Assembly (NCBI GenBank): GCA_030040495.1
Contig: JASHTP010000265.1
Span: 1-6,478, forward strand
Length of the DNA stretch: 6,478 nucleotides
Origin: Alphaproteobacteria bacterium
Lineage (GTDB): Bacteria; Pseudomonadota; Alphaproteobacteria; ATCC43930; CGMCC-115725
Reading direction: 5' to 3'
Shown here: positions 1 through 5,258 of the stretch, piece by piece
Layout: the number at the start of each line of letters is the position of its first letter
Position numbering within the stretch: the first letter of the stretch is position 1
Position numbers and translations under genes: made by a program
Notes under the pieces: generated by a model
The model's database searches: none
What the model was told of the DNA's origin: nothing
Seen by the model: the letters and a program-made list of their open reading frames with translations, nothing else

Positions 1-165
1 ATCATCCATCCTGCCTCGACGACGCACCGCCAGCTCAGCGCCGAGCAGCAGACCGCCGCCGGCGCCGGGCCCGATGTGGTGCGGCTCTCGATCGGCATCG
101 AAAGCATCGCCGACATCATCGGCGATCTCGACCAGGCGCTGGAGAAGGCGATAGAAGCGCGCTGA
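1..165 (+). CDS. O-acetylhomoserine sulfhydrylase-type PLP enzyme, C-terminal end only
   Basis: Frame 1 is open from the window edge to a TGA and encodes the last 54 residues of a protein whose start lies outside. The peptide opens with IIHPASTTHRQLS, continues AEQQTAAGAGPDVVRLSIGIE and ends in an acidic helix DIIGDLDQALEKAIEAR. This is the C-terminal signature of the Cys/Met-metabolism PLP-dependent family (MetB/MetC/MetY group), where the HPAST.TH..L stretch and the following R-L-S-x-G-x-E lie at the active site of the C-terminal domain. The wording is closest to O-acetyl- or O-succinylhomoserine sulfhydrylases, which make homocysteine from an activated homoserine and sulfide in the cytoplasm. 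The PLP lysine is not in the window, so the exact substrate (MetY or MetZ type) cannot be decided. Family assignment is strong, subtype is inference. Confidence 0.85.
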   Translation: MIHPASTTHRQLSAEQQTAAGAGPDVVRLSIGIESIADIIGDLDQALEKAIEAR

Positions 166-188
166 GCATGGGCGCAAGCGCAGGACGG

Positions 189-205
189 GTCGCGCCGCGC
201 GCGAC
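189..205 (+). repeat. Small GC hairpin between the sulfhydrylase and acyl-CoA synthetase genes
   Basis: GTCGCGC (189-195) and GCGCGAC (199-205) form a perfect 7-bp inverted repeat around a 3-base loop. It lies 24 bases after the upstream stop and 29 bases before the next ATG. No T-run follows, so it is not a standard intrinsic terminator. It may attenuate read-through or stabilise the upstream mRNA end; a chance hairpin in GC-rich DNA is also possible. Confidence 0.4.
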
Positions 206-234
206 GGCCCGCCGCAAGGAAGGGAGGGTCAACG

Positions 235-1923
235 ATGCCGGCCGATGCCACCGCATTCCTCGAGGCGCGCGATTTCCTGTTGCGCCACCGTGACGACTAC
301 GACGCGGCCTATCGCGGCTTCCGCTGGCCGGCGCTCGACCGGTTCAATTGGGCGCTCGATCATTTCGACGTGCTGGCATCCGGCAATCCGCGCCCGGCGC
401 TGTGGCTCGTCAACGAGGGCGGCGCCGAGACCAGGCTGAGCTTCGCAGAGCTCAAGGAGCGCAGCGACCGCGCCGCCAACTTCCTGCGTGCCCTTGGCGT
501 CAAGCGCGGCGACCGCGTCCTGCTCATGCTCGGCAATGTCGCGCCGCTGTGGGAATGCATGCTGGCTTCGATGAAGCTCGGCGCGGTCATCGTGCCGGCG
601 ACCACCTTGCTCACCCGCAACGACCTTGCTGACCGCTTCGCCCGCGGCCGGGTGCGCCACGTCGTCACCGGCGCCGACAATGCGGCGAAGTTCGCGGAGC
701 TGCCCGGCGACTACAGCCGCATCGCCGTCGGCGGCGACGCGCCCGGCTGGCATCGCTGGGAGGACGCCTATGCCGCTTCCGCCGCTTTCGCGCCGGAGAG
801 CGAGACCAGGGCGAGCGACCCGCTGCTGCTCTACTTCACCTCGGGCACGACGGCGAAGCCGAAGCTGGTGCTGCACAGCCACCAGAGCTATCCCGTCGGC
901 CATCTCTCTACCATGTACTGGCTCGGCGTGGAGCCGGGCGACATCCATCTCAACATCTCCTCGCCGGGCTGGGCGAAGCATGCCTGGAGCTGCTTCTTCG
1001 CGCCGTGGAACGCCGGCGCCACCGTCTTCATGGTCAATCAGCCGCGCTTCAACGCGAAGTTCCTGCTCGACACCATCGCCCGCTGCGGCGTCACCACCTT
1101 CTGCGCGCCGCCCACCGTGTGGCGCATGCTGATCCAGGAGGATCTCGGCCGGTGGAAGATGCGGCTGAAGCAGCTCATCGGCGCCGGCGAGCCGCTCAAT
1201 CCCGAGGTCATCGAGCGCGTCAAATCCGCCTGGGGCCTGACCATCCGCGACGGCTACGGCCAGACCGAGACCACGGCGCAGATCGGCAACAGCCCCGGCC
1301 AGAAGGTAAAGCCGGGAGCGATGGGCCGGCCGCTGCCCGGCTATCGCGTGACGCTCCTCGACGCCGAGGGCAAGGAGGCGAGCGAAGGCGAGATCAGCCT
1401 GCTGCTGGAGCCGCGGCCCCTCGGGCTGATGCAGGGCTATCAGGCCGACGATGGCGCGATCCAGCCGCTCGCCGGGCCGGTCTATCGCACCGGCGACGTG
1501 GCGATGCGCGACGCGGACGGCTATTTCACCTATGTCGGCCGCGCCGACGACGTGTTCAAAGCCAGCGACTATCGCATCAGCCCGTTCGAGCTGGAAAGCG
1601 CGCTGATCGAGCATCCCGCGGTGGCCGAGGCCGCGGTGGTGCCCTCGCCCGACCCGATGCGTCTCGCCGTGCCCAAGGCCTTCATCGCGCTGGCGCCCGG
1701 GGCCAGGCCCGACCGCGAGACGGCGCTCTCGATCTTCCGCCATCTGCGCGACGGGCTTGCGCCCTTCAAGCGCGTGCGCCGGCTCGAGTTCGCCGAGCTG
1801 CCCAAGACCATCTCCGGCAAGATCCGCCGCGTCGAGCTGCGCCGCAACGAGGCCGAGGCGCGCGGCGGCAACCGCCGCGGCGCGCTGGAATTCTGGGAAG
1901 AGGATTTTCCCGAGCTGAAATAG
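235..1923 (+). CDS. AMP-forming acyl-CoA synthetase (ACSM / acetyl-CoA synthetase-like)
   Basis: A complete 562-residue ANL-superfamily enzyme, predicted to activate a carboxylic acid with ATP to an acyl-adenylate and then transfer it to CoA in the cytoplasm. Motifs appear in the expected order. The P-loop YFTSGTTAKPK begins at residue 200, DGYGQTETT spans 339-347, and YRTGD begins at 417 with the ribose-binding Asp421. GRADD at 435-439 leads into the hinge, and the C-terminal PKTISGK carries the adenylation lysine Lys529. Length and the wording around the P-loop resemble medium-chain (ACSM-type) synthetases rather than long-chain FadD; the substrate is unknown. The hinge reads KASDYRISPFE, with Asp445 where acetyl-CoA synthetases have Gly. 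The start is supported by AGGGAGGG (221-228) six bases before the ATG. It follows the sulfhydrylase-type gene by 69 bases on the same strand, so co-transcription is possible but not shown. Confidence 0.93.
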   Translation: MPADATAFLEARDFLLRHRDDYDAAYRGFRWPALDRFNWALDHFDVLASGNPRPALWLVNEGGAETRLSFAELKERSDRAANFLRALGVKRGDRVLLMLGNVAPLWECMLASMKLGAVIVPATTLLTRNDLADRFARGRVRHVVTGADNAAKFAELPGDYSRIAVGGDAPGWHRWEDAYAASAAFAPESETRASDPLLLYFTSGTTAKPKLVLHSHQSYPVGHLSTMYWLGVEPGDIHLNISSPGWAKHAWSCFFAPWNAGATVFMVNQPRFNAKFLLDTIARCGVTTFCAPPTVWRMLIQEDLGRWKMRLKQLIGAGEPLNPEVIERVKSAWGLTIRDGYGQTETTAQIGNSPGQKVKPGAMGRPLPGYRVTLLDAEGKEASEGEISLLLEPRPLGLMQGYQADDGAIQPLAGPVYRTGDVAMRDADGYFTYVGRADDVFKASDYRISPFELESALIEHPAVAEAAVVPSPDPMRLAVPKAFIALAPGARPDRETALSIFRHLRDGLAPFKRVRRLEFAELPKTISGKIRRVELRRNEAEARGGNRRGALEFWEEDFPELK

Positions 1924-1965
1924 AGCCGCGGGCGCTGAGGGGTCCGGTGCTAGTCTTGCCCAGCG

Positions 1966-1977
1966 TGCTCTTTGACA
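1966..1977 (+). promoter_or_regulatory. boxA-like antitermination word
   Basis: TGCTCTTTGACA differs at one position from the E. coli rRNA boxA TGCTCTTTAACA, the RNA site bound by NusB-NusE (S10). Alphaproteobacterial rRNA leaders and 16S-23S spacers commonly have the CTTTGACA form followed by a short run such as TCGTGAA, which is also present here. No rRNA gene lies in the window. It could be a remnant of an rRNA spacer, the leader of an unannotated short transcript, or chance. The match is seen; the function is inferred. Confidence 0.35.
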
Positions 1978-2004
1978 TCGTGAAGCAACTGAAGCGGCGG
2001 CCGA

Positions 2005-2059
2005 CTACGTCACTGGGGTAGCGGCGAAAGAATCTCACTGACGTACACCAGTGACGTAG
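2005..2059. repeat. Perfect 12-bp inverted repeat with an additional TGACGTA copy
   Basis: CTACGTCACTGG (2005-2016) and CCAGTGACGTAG (2048-2059) are exact reverse complements separated by 31 bases. A further TGACGTA lies at 2039-2045, in direct orientation to the one at 2052-2058 and 13 bases from it. The heptamer therefore occurs three times in about 55 bases, once inverted. The spacing suits either a stem-loop in RNA or a multi-site protein-binding region. The length of the perfect arms and their moderate GC make chance less likely than for the GC-rich hairpins nearby. Confidence 0.6.
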
Positions 2060-2111
2060 GCCCCTCCCCGACGATTCCGCTTGACACCGTGGCACCCCGG
2101 TATCCCGCCGA

Positions 2112-2127
2112 TGTTTCACGGGAAACC
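2112..2127 (+). promoter_or_regulatory. Degenerate parS-like (ParB-site) word
   Basis: TGTTTCACGGGAAACC matches the canonical parS TGTTTCACGTGAAACA at 14 of 16 positions. The left half-site is perfect; the right half differs by T to G at position 10 and A to C at position 16. The right half, GGGAAA, resembles the half-site of the Noc-binding sequence (ATTTCCCGGGAAAT). True parS sites cluster near the replication origin and parAB; neither is visible here. It may be a weak or decayed ParB site or a chance palindrome. Confidence 0.3.
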
Positions 2128-2132
2128 CCGCG

Positions 2133-2254
2133 CGACGCCGCAGGCGTCGTCGCGCCCGGGCGACAGCGGTTGCGGAGCAACCGCGAAAGCCCCCGCGCCG
2201 CGCTTCGCGCGGTCGCTCGCCGGCGCCAGCGGTTGCGCGGGCAACCGCGAAAGC
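2133..2254. repeat. Cluster of compact GC-rich hairpins with one unit duplicated
   Basis: At least four perfect stem-loops follow one another. CGACGCC/GGCGTCG (2133-2139 and 2143-2149) has loop GCA. GCGGTTGC/GCAACCGC (2166-2173 and 2177-2184) has loop GGA. CCGCGC/GCGCGG (2198-2203 and 2207-2212) has loop TTC. GCGGTTGC/GCAACCGC recurs at 2229-2236 and 2241-2248 with loop GCGG. The second and fourth are copies of one unit, including the flanking CA before and the tail GAAAGC after (2164-2190 and 2227-2254, 63 bases apart). The loops differ while the stems match, which suggests selection on the structure. It lies 11 bases beyond the VOC stop. It may be a REP/BIME-like palindromic element or a two-way terminator; no transposase is present. 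Confidence 0.65.
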
Positions 2255-2265
2255 CGGCCCCGCCC

Positions 2266-2658
2266 CTACTCGTACGTGGCCACTTCGACGAGATTGCCGT
2301 CGGGATCGCGGAAATAGACGCTGGTCATCTTGCCCAGCGCGCCGAAGCGCGGCACTGGTCCGACCTCGATGGCGACGCCGCACGCCTTGAGATGCGCGAC
2401 CACGCTCTCGACCGGCTGCTCGGTGATGAGGCAGAAATCACCGGCGCCGACCGTCGGATGCGTCGCCTTGGGCTCGAACTCTTTGCCCGTGACATGGAGG
2501 TTGATCTTCTGCCGGCCGAAGGCAACCGCGGTCGGGCCGCGTCCGCCCGGCGGCGGCACGATGCGCGCGCCGAGCACGCGCTCGTAGAAGCGGAGCGACG
2601 CCTCGAGGTCGCGCACCGTCAGCACGAAATGGTCGATGCGGTCGATGACGATGCTCAT
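2266..2658 (-). CDS. VOC-family protein, glyoxalase domain-containing protein 5 (GLOD5)-like
   Basis: A complete 130-residue single-domain protein of the vicinal oxygen chelate superfamily, with two beta-alpha-beta-beta-beta modules. Module one runs IDHFVLTVRDLEASLRFYERVLG (residues 8-30). Module two ends YFRDPDGNLVEVATYE at the C-terminus. Candidate metal ligands are His10, His55 (in KINLHV) and Glu125. The stretch KEFEPKATHP, then CLITEQP, HLKACGV and GPVPRFGA, is the pattern I associate with the GLOD5 group, whose substrate is not firmly known. It is therefore not safe to call this glyoxalase I or a dioxygenase. Its ATG overlaps the stop of the upstream MFS gene (ATGA, 4 bases), indicating translational coupling as the last gene of a cutA - MFS - VOC operon. 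Hairpins follow its stop. Confidence 0.88.
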   Translation of the reverse strand: MSIVIDRIDHFVLTVRDLEASLRFYERVLGARIVPPPGGRGPTAVAFGRQKINLHVTGKEFEPKATHPTVGAGDFCLITEQPVESVVAHLKACGVAIEVGPVPRFGALGKMTSVYFRDPDGNLVEVATYE

Positions 2659-3863
2659 TCGGCGGGCGCCGCCTCGGCCGCCTCGGCGACGCTCTCGCCG
2701 TCGCGCGGCAGGAACATTCCGGCGGCGACGATGATCGCGGCAAAGGCGCCGAGCACCGCAAAAAGCCAGGCGAAATCGCCGGTTCGGTCATAGATGAACG
2801 CGACCAGCGGCACGCCCAGCGCGGCGACGCCCAGCGACAGCACGAACTTGGCGCCGAAGGCGGTGGCGCGCCAGCGGCCCGGCGTGTAGCGCACCAGCAG
2901 CGCGTTCTCGGTCGGCGCCACCATCGACATCAGCGAGAAGATCACCATGGTGGCGGCGAAGAGCGGCAGATCGAAGAGCCGGACCGTCACCAGGAAGACC
3001 GGCACCGCCAGCGCCCAGCTCGCGACATAGACCCACTTCAGCGAGTAGCGGTCGGCGAGCCAGCCGCCCAGGAGCGGCAGCACCATGCCTTCGGCGAAGA
3101 CCAGGCTGGCGAAGCCGCCGGCGCCCAGCGTGCTGCCGCCGATCAGGCCGGCGAGGCGCTCTTCGAAGAGCTTGGGCAGCGCCACGGTCATCGACTGATA
3201 GATGATGCCGGCGGCGAGCATGGTGACGGAGAGCGCGAAGAAGGCGCGCATCACTTCGTGACGGGCGGGCTCGGGCTGCGGCTTCAGGTCGGTCTTGGCC
3301 GCCACCACCGCGCCGCTTTTCACCAGCACCGCCAGCGCCAGGCCGAGCGCGAGCGCCACCGCGCCCGGCAGCAGGAAGGCGGCGCGCCAGTCGATCCATT
3401 GCGTCAGCGCGCCCGCCGTCGCCGGCGCGATGCCGACGCCGATGCTGCCGAAGATGCCGTTCCAGCCCAGGATGCGGCCGCGATTCTCGGCGTTGCGCAC
3501 CAGCCAGGCGATGCCGACGGGATGGTAGATCGAGCCGAAGAGGCCGATGAAACCGAGGCCGATGCCGATGCCGAGCGGGCCGGTCGCGAGCCCGGTGGCG
3601 ATCGCCGCGAGCCCGCTGCCGAGATAGAACAGCACCATCATGCGCTCGGCGCTCCAGCGGTCGCCGAGGAAGCCCGCCGGCAGCGCGCCGGCGCCGTAGA
3701 GCACGGTGCCGGGCAGCGACAGCAGCATGAGCTCGCCATAGCTCAGCGCGAAACGCTTCTCCAGCGCCAGCACCACCGTCGGGTAGAGCAGCATCAGCAG
3801 ATGCGTCGTCACATGCCCGGCATTGGCGAAGAAGAGAGCGAGACGGGCCGACCGCTTGCTCAT
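2655..3863 (-). CDS. Major facilitator superfamily (MFS) transporter
   Basis: A complete 402-residue inner-membrane protein with about twelve hydrophobic segments in two halves. The central soluble loop is charged and lies around residues 186-204 (KSGAVVAAKTDLKPQPEPARHE). The loop 2-3 signature of the MFS, GFLGDRWSAER, is at 64-74. A matching GGWLADRYSLKW occurs in the second half. The word GSIYHPVG at 110-117 and the His17/His21 pair in helix 1 recall the fosmidomycin-resistance (Fsr) branch of drug exporters, but the substrate cannot be read from sequence. The C-terminal tail is short and Ala/Glu-rich. The start is supported by GGAG on the minus strand about 7 bases before the ATG. It lies 39 bases downstream of cutA and overlaps the VOC gene by 4 bases, so the three are probably co-transcribed. 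Export of a small toxic compound is a plausible but unproven role. Confidence 0.88.
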   Translation of the reverse strand: MSKRSARLALFFANAGHVTTHLLMLLYPTVVLALEKRFALSYGELMLLSLPGTVLYGAGALPAGFLGDRWSAERMMVLFYLGSGLAAIATGLATGPLGIGIGLGFIGLFGSIYHPVGIAWLVRNAENRGRILGWNGIFGSIGVGIAPATAGALTQWIDWRAAFLLPGAVALALGLALAVLVKSGAVVAAKTDLKPQPEPARHEVMRAFFALSVTMLAAGIIYQSMTVALPKLFEERLAGLIGGSTLGAGGFASLVFAEGMVLPLLGGWLADRYSLKWVYVASWALAVPVFLVTVRLFDLPLFAATMVIFSLMSMVAPTENALLVRYTPGRWRATAFGAKFVLSLGVAALGVPLVAFIYDRTGDFAWLFAVLGAFAAIIVAAGMFLPRDGESVAEAAEAAPAE

Positions 3864-3902
3864 CCGGCACTCCGTAGCTTGTCCGGCGCCCAGGCTGGCA
3901 TG

Positions 3903-4259
3903 TCAGCCGCCATCGGACAACCCGTCGCTCTCGCCCGCAGGGCTGCCTTGCGTCTCCTGCGCCACCCAGTCGAGGAAGGGCTGGTAGCCGCCCGTCACCG
4001 GCAGCGCCTCGATGCAGGGGCAGTCGTAGGAATGGAGCGCCTTCACCCGCGCGATCAGCGGCTCGAGCTGCGCCTCGGTGGTCTTGAGCACGAGCACCGC
4101 CTCGTCGCTGTCCTGCACCTTGCCCTGCCAGCGATAGACCGAGCGCATGCCGGAAAGGATGTTGGCGCAGGCGGCGAGCCGCGCCGCGACCACCGCCCGG
4201 CCGATGCCGAGCGCCTCGGCGGCGTCTCCCGTGGTGACGTAGACGACCATCACCGCCAT
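3903..4259 (-). CDS. cutA: CutA-like divalent-cation tolerance protein
   Basis: A complete 118-residue member of the CutA1 family, small ferredoxin-like-fold proteins that form very stable trimers. E. coli cutA was linked to copper tolerance, but the biochemical role remains uncertain. Family hallmarks are present in order: VVYVTTGD near the N-terminus, LAACANILSGMRSVYRWQGKVQ (about 28-49), VLVLKTTE, and HSYDCPCIEALPVTGGYQPFLDWV. Two cysteines in YDCPC lie where many homologues have HPYEVP, so thiol-metal binding there is conceivable. The last 15 residues are a hydrophilic tail rich in Gly and Ser. The ATG is preceded by GGAGG at 5 bases; MVVYVTT, three codons in, is an alternative start. It is the first gene of the minus-strand group. 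An 87-base region separates it from the divergent plus-strand gene; it includes the palindrome TTGGCCAA (4282-4289) but no convincing promoter. Confidence 0.92.
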   Translation of the reverse strand: MAVMVVYVTTGDAAEALGIGRAVVAARLAACANILSGMRSVYRWQGKVQDSDEAVLVLKTTEAQLEPLIARVKALHSYDCPCIEALPVTGGYQPFLDWVAQETQGSPAGESDGLSDGG

Positions 4260-4346
4260 CGAAACCTCCGATTCTTAAAGCTTGGCCAACCGTGCCGATG
4301 GCGCTTACCATCGCCGCTGCGCGACAGCGAGGGAAGGAGCCCCGCG

Positions 4347-4655
4347 ATGAGCGAGTTCCAGGTCGCCCGGAAGCCGATGCCGAGCCCGGTGCAGCGCGCT
4401 TGGTTGCGCCGCGGCCTCGACCAGCCCGGCGGCAAGCTGCCGCTCTTCGACGGGCAGGGCCAGCAGATCGATCCCCGCACCGTCCAGGCCTGCATCGAGC
4501 AGGGTTGGGCCGAGCCCTGGTTCAGCAACCCGATCAAGCCCGACTGGCTCGTCTGCAAGCTCACCGAAGCCGGGCGCAAGGCCGCCGCCGGACGCGCCGC
4601 GTCGGCGCCGCGGCCGCTTCCGACACTAGTCGAAGTCAAGACGCCTACCATCTGA
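4347..4655 (+). CDS. Small conserved-type protein of unknown function, possibly winged-helix
   Basis: A 102-residue protein with no function I can name. The ATG at 4347 is chosen because GGAAGGAG (4332-4339) lies seven bases upstream. The same frame is open far upstream, but that part is only a high-GC shadow of cutA and the transporter gene on the other strand. The core, residues 14-80, looks folded and unlike random GC-rich translation: PVQRAWLRRGLDQPGGKLPLFD, then RTVQACIEQGWAEPWF, then DWLVCKLTEAGRKAA. The order helix, T-x-x-x-C/L-I-x-x-G-W recognition-like helix, then a strand ending in LTEAGR, resembles winged-helix domains such as those of MarR/PadR-type proteins. That is inference. 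There is one Cys each at 49 and 70, no signal peptide or membrane segment, and a Pro/Ala-rich C-terminus. It is divergent from cutA and convergent with tRNA-Pro, 14 bases away. Confidence 0.8.
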   Translation: MSEFQVARKPMPSPVQRAWLRRGLDQPGGKLPLFDGQGQQIDPRTVQACIEQGWAEPWFSNPIKPDWLVCKLTEAGRKAAAGRAASAPRPLPTLVEVKTPTI

Positions 4656-4669
4656 TTTTGCAAGAAAAC

Positions 4670-4746
4670 TGGTCGGGCATGTCAGATTCGAACTGACGAC
4701 CCCCAGCACCCCATGCTGGTGCGCTACCAGGCTGCGCTAATGCCCG
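4670..4746 (-). tRNA. tRNA-Pro, anticodon GGG
   Basis: The minus strand folds into a full 77-base cloverleaf including an encoded 3' CCA. The acceptor stem is CGGGCAT with ATGCCCG (all seven pairs), followed by discriminator A and CCA. The D arm is GCGC AGCCTGGTA GCGC. The anticodon stem is CCAGC/GCTGG around loop ATGGGGT (4714-4708), giving anticodon GGG (4712-4710), which reads CCC and CCU proline codons. The T arm is GTCAG TTCGAAT CTGAC. It sits just downstream of the MerR-type gene on the same strand and is convergent with the small plus-strand gene. No integrase or repeated 3' end was seen nearby, so nothing suggests it has served as an attachment site. Confidence 0.97.
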
Positions 4747-4759
4747 ACCGGTGCGCGCG

Positions 4760-4788
4760 ACTATAGGTGCTGCCCCGCGCCGGCGCAA
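4760..4788 (-). promoter_or_regulatory. Likely sigma-70 promoter of tRNA-Pro
   Basis: Read on the minus strand, TTGCGC (4788-4783) and TATAGT (4765-4760) are separated by 17 bases. The -10 is five of six to TATAAT; the -35 is a fair match. It lies in the 54-base gap between the stop of the MerR-type gene and the tRNA. It would start transcription only a few bases before the mature 5' end, as is common for tRNA genes with their own promoter. The tRNA can therefore be made independently of the upstream genes. Confidence 0.65.
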
Positions 4789-4800
4789 CGCCTCGCCCGG

Positions 4801-5256
4801 CTAGCGCCCGCGCTTTTTGAGGAGATCGCGCAGCTCCTGCAGCTCGCGCCTGATCTCGAGCAGCAGCGTGCGCGGATTGGCCTCCTTGCTGCGCGGCGGC
4901 GGCGCGGCGATTGCGGCCGCCGCCGACGGCGCGCGCGGCATGGCGCCTTCCCCCTTGAGCGCCCCTTCGCGCAGCAGCTTCTGCACGCCTTTGATGGTAT
5001 AGCCCTGATCGTAGAGGCATTGGCGGATGCGGCGCAGCAGCACGACATCGTCGGGACGGTAATAGCGCCTGCCGCCGGCGCGCTTCAGCGGCTTCACCTG
5101 CGGAAAGCGCGATTCCCAGAAGCGCAGCACGTGCTGCGGCACTTCGAGCTCCTGCGCCACTTCGCTGATGGTGCGGAAGGCTTCCGCGGACTTCGCCGCG
5201 CGGCGCGAAGAGCGCTCGGACCCGGCCGCGGGCGGCTGGTCGAAAAGATCGGACAT
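4801..5256 (-). CDS. MerR-family transcriptional regulator next to ihfA
   Basis: A 151-residue regulator with an N-terminal MerR winged helix-turn-helix at about residues 27-97. FRTISEVAQELEVPQHVLRFWESRFP is the DNA-binding helix-turn-helix. GGRRYYRPDDVVLLRRIR is the wing and next helix, and QGYTIKGVQKLLRE closes the domain. An Ala/Pro-rich linker (about 98-130) leads to a charged C-terminal helix, LLLEIRRELQELRDLLKKR, suited to a dimer coiled coil. There is no metal-binding Cys pattern of the MerR or CueR type (the only Cys is Cys80), so the effector is unknown. It starts 2 bases after the ihfA stop and has no good Shine-Dalgarno, which suggests translation coupled to ihfA. The pair ihfA - MerR-type gene recurs in alphaproteobacteria. 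The start could be a few codons different, but MSDLFDQ fits the coupling. Confidence 0.88.
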   Translation of the reverse strand: MSDLFDQPPAAGSERSSRRAAKSAEAFRTISEVAQELEVPQHVLRFWESRFPQVKPLKRAGGRRYYRPDDVVLLRRIRQCLYDQGYTIKGVQKLLREGALKGEGAMPRAPSAAAAIAAPPPRSKEANPRTLLLEIRRELQELRDLLKKRGR

Positions 5257-5258
5257 GG

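Larger units (their letters stand above)
1924..2265. other. Non-coding gap of 342 bases between convergent genes
   Basis: This stretch separates the stop of the acyl-CoA synthetase from the stop of the VOC gene, so both neighbours end here. Open frames across it give low-complexity Arg/Ala-rich translations and are not believable genes. The left half (to about 2110) is less GC-rich than its surroundings and contains the boxA-like word and the TGACGTA inverted repeat. The right half holds the parS-like word and the hairpin cluster. A TTGACA hexamer at 2081-2086 has no convincing -10 partner at 16-18 bases. No T-tract terminator was seen for either gene, so the hairpins may do that job. This is inference. 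Confidence 0.75.

Noticed and set aside
229..1743. A 504-codon open frame on the minus strand opposite the acyl-CoA synthetase
   Set aside because: The translation is Arg/Ala/Gly/His-rich with no domain, and the opposite strand encodes a complete enzyme with all motifs. Long antisense frames are expected at this GC content.
2081..2106. TTGACA hexamer as a promoter inside the 1924-2265 gap
   Set aside because: No acceptable -10 hexamer lies 16-18 bases downstream and no gene follows on the plus strand.
2788..4311. A 507-codon minus-strand frame across the MFS gene and cutA
   Set aside because: It is the out-of-frame shadow of two genes with clear family motifs and has no recognisable domain.
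3258..4346. Plus-strand extension of the small gene at 4347 to a 465-residue protein
   Set aside because: The extra part lies antisense to the MFS gene and cutA and has a low-complexity composition. A strong Shine-Dalgarno precedes the ATG at 4347.
4250..4663. A 137-codon minus-strand frame opposite the small plus-strand gene
   Set aside because: It overlaps the tRNA-proximal end and the cutA start, and its translation lacks any recognisable pattern. The plus-strand reading has a good ribosome-binding site and a protein-like core.
4655..4746. tRNA-Pro as an attachment site of an integrated element
   Set aside because: There is no integrase, no repeat of the tRNA 3' end in the window, and both flanks carry ordinary chromosomal genes.
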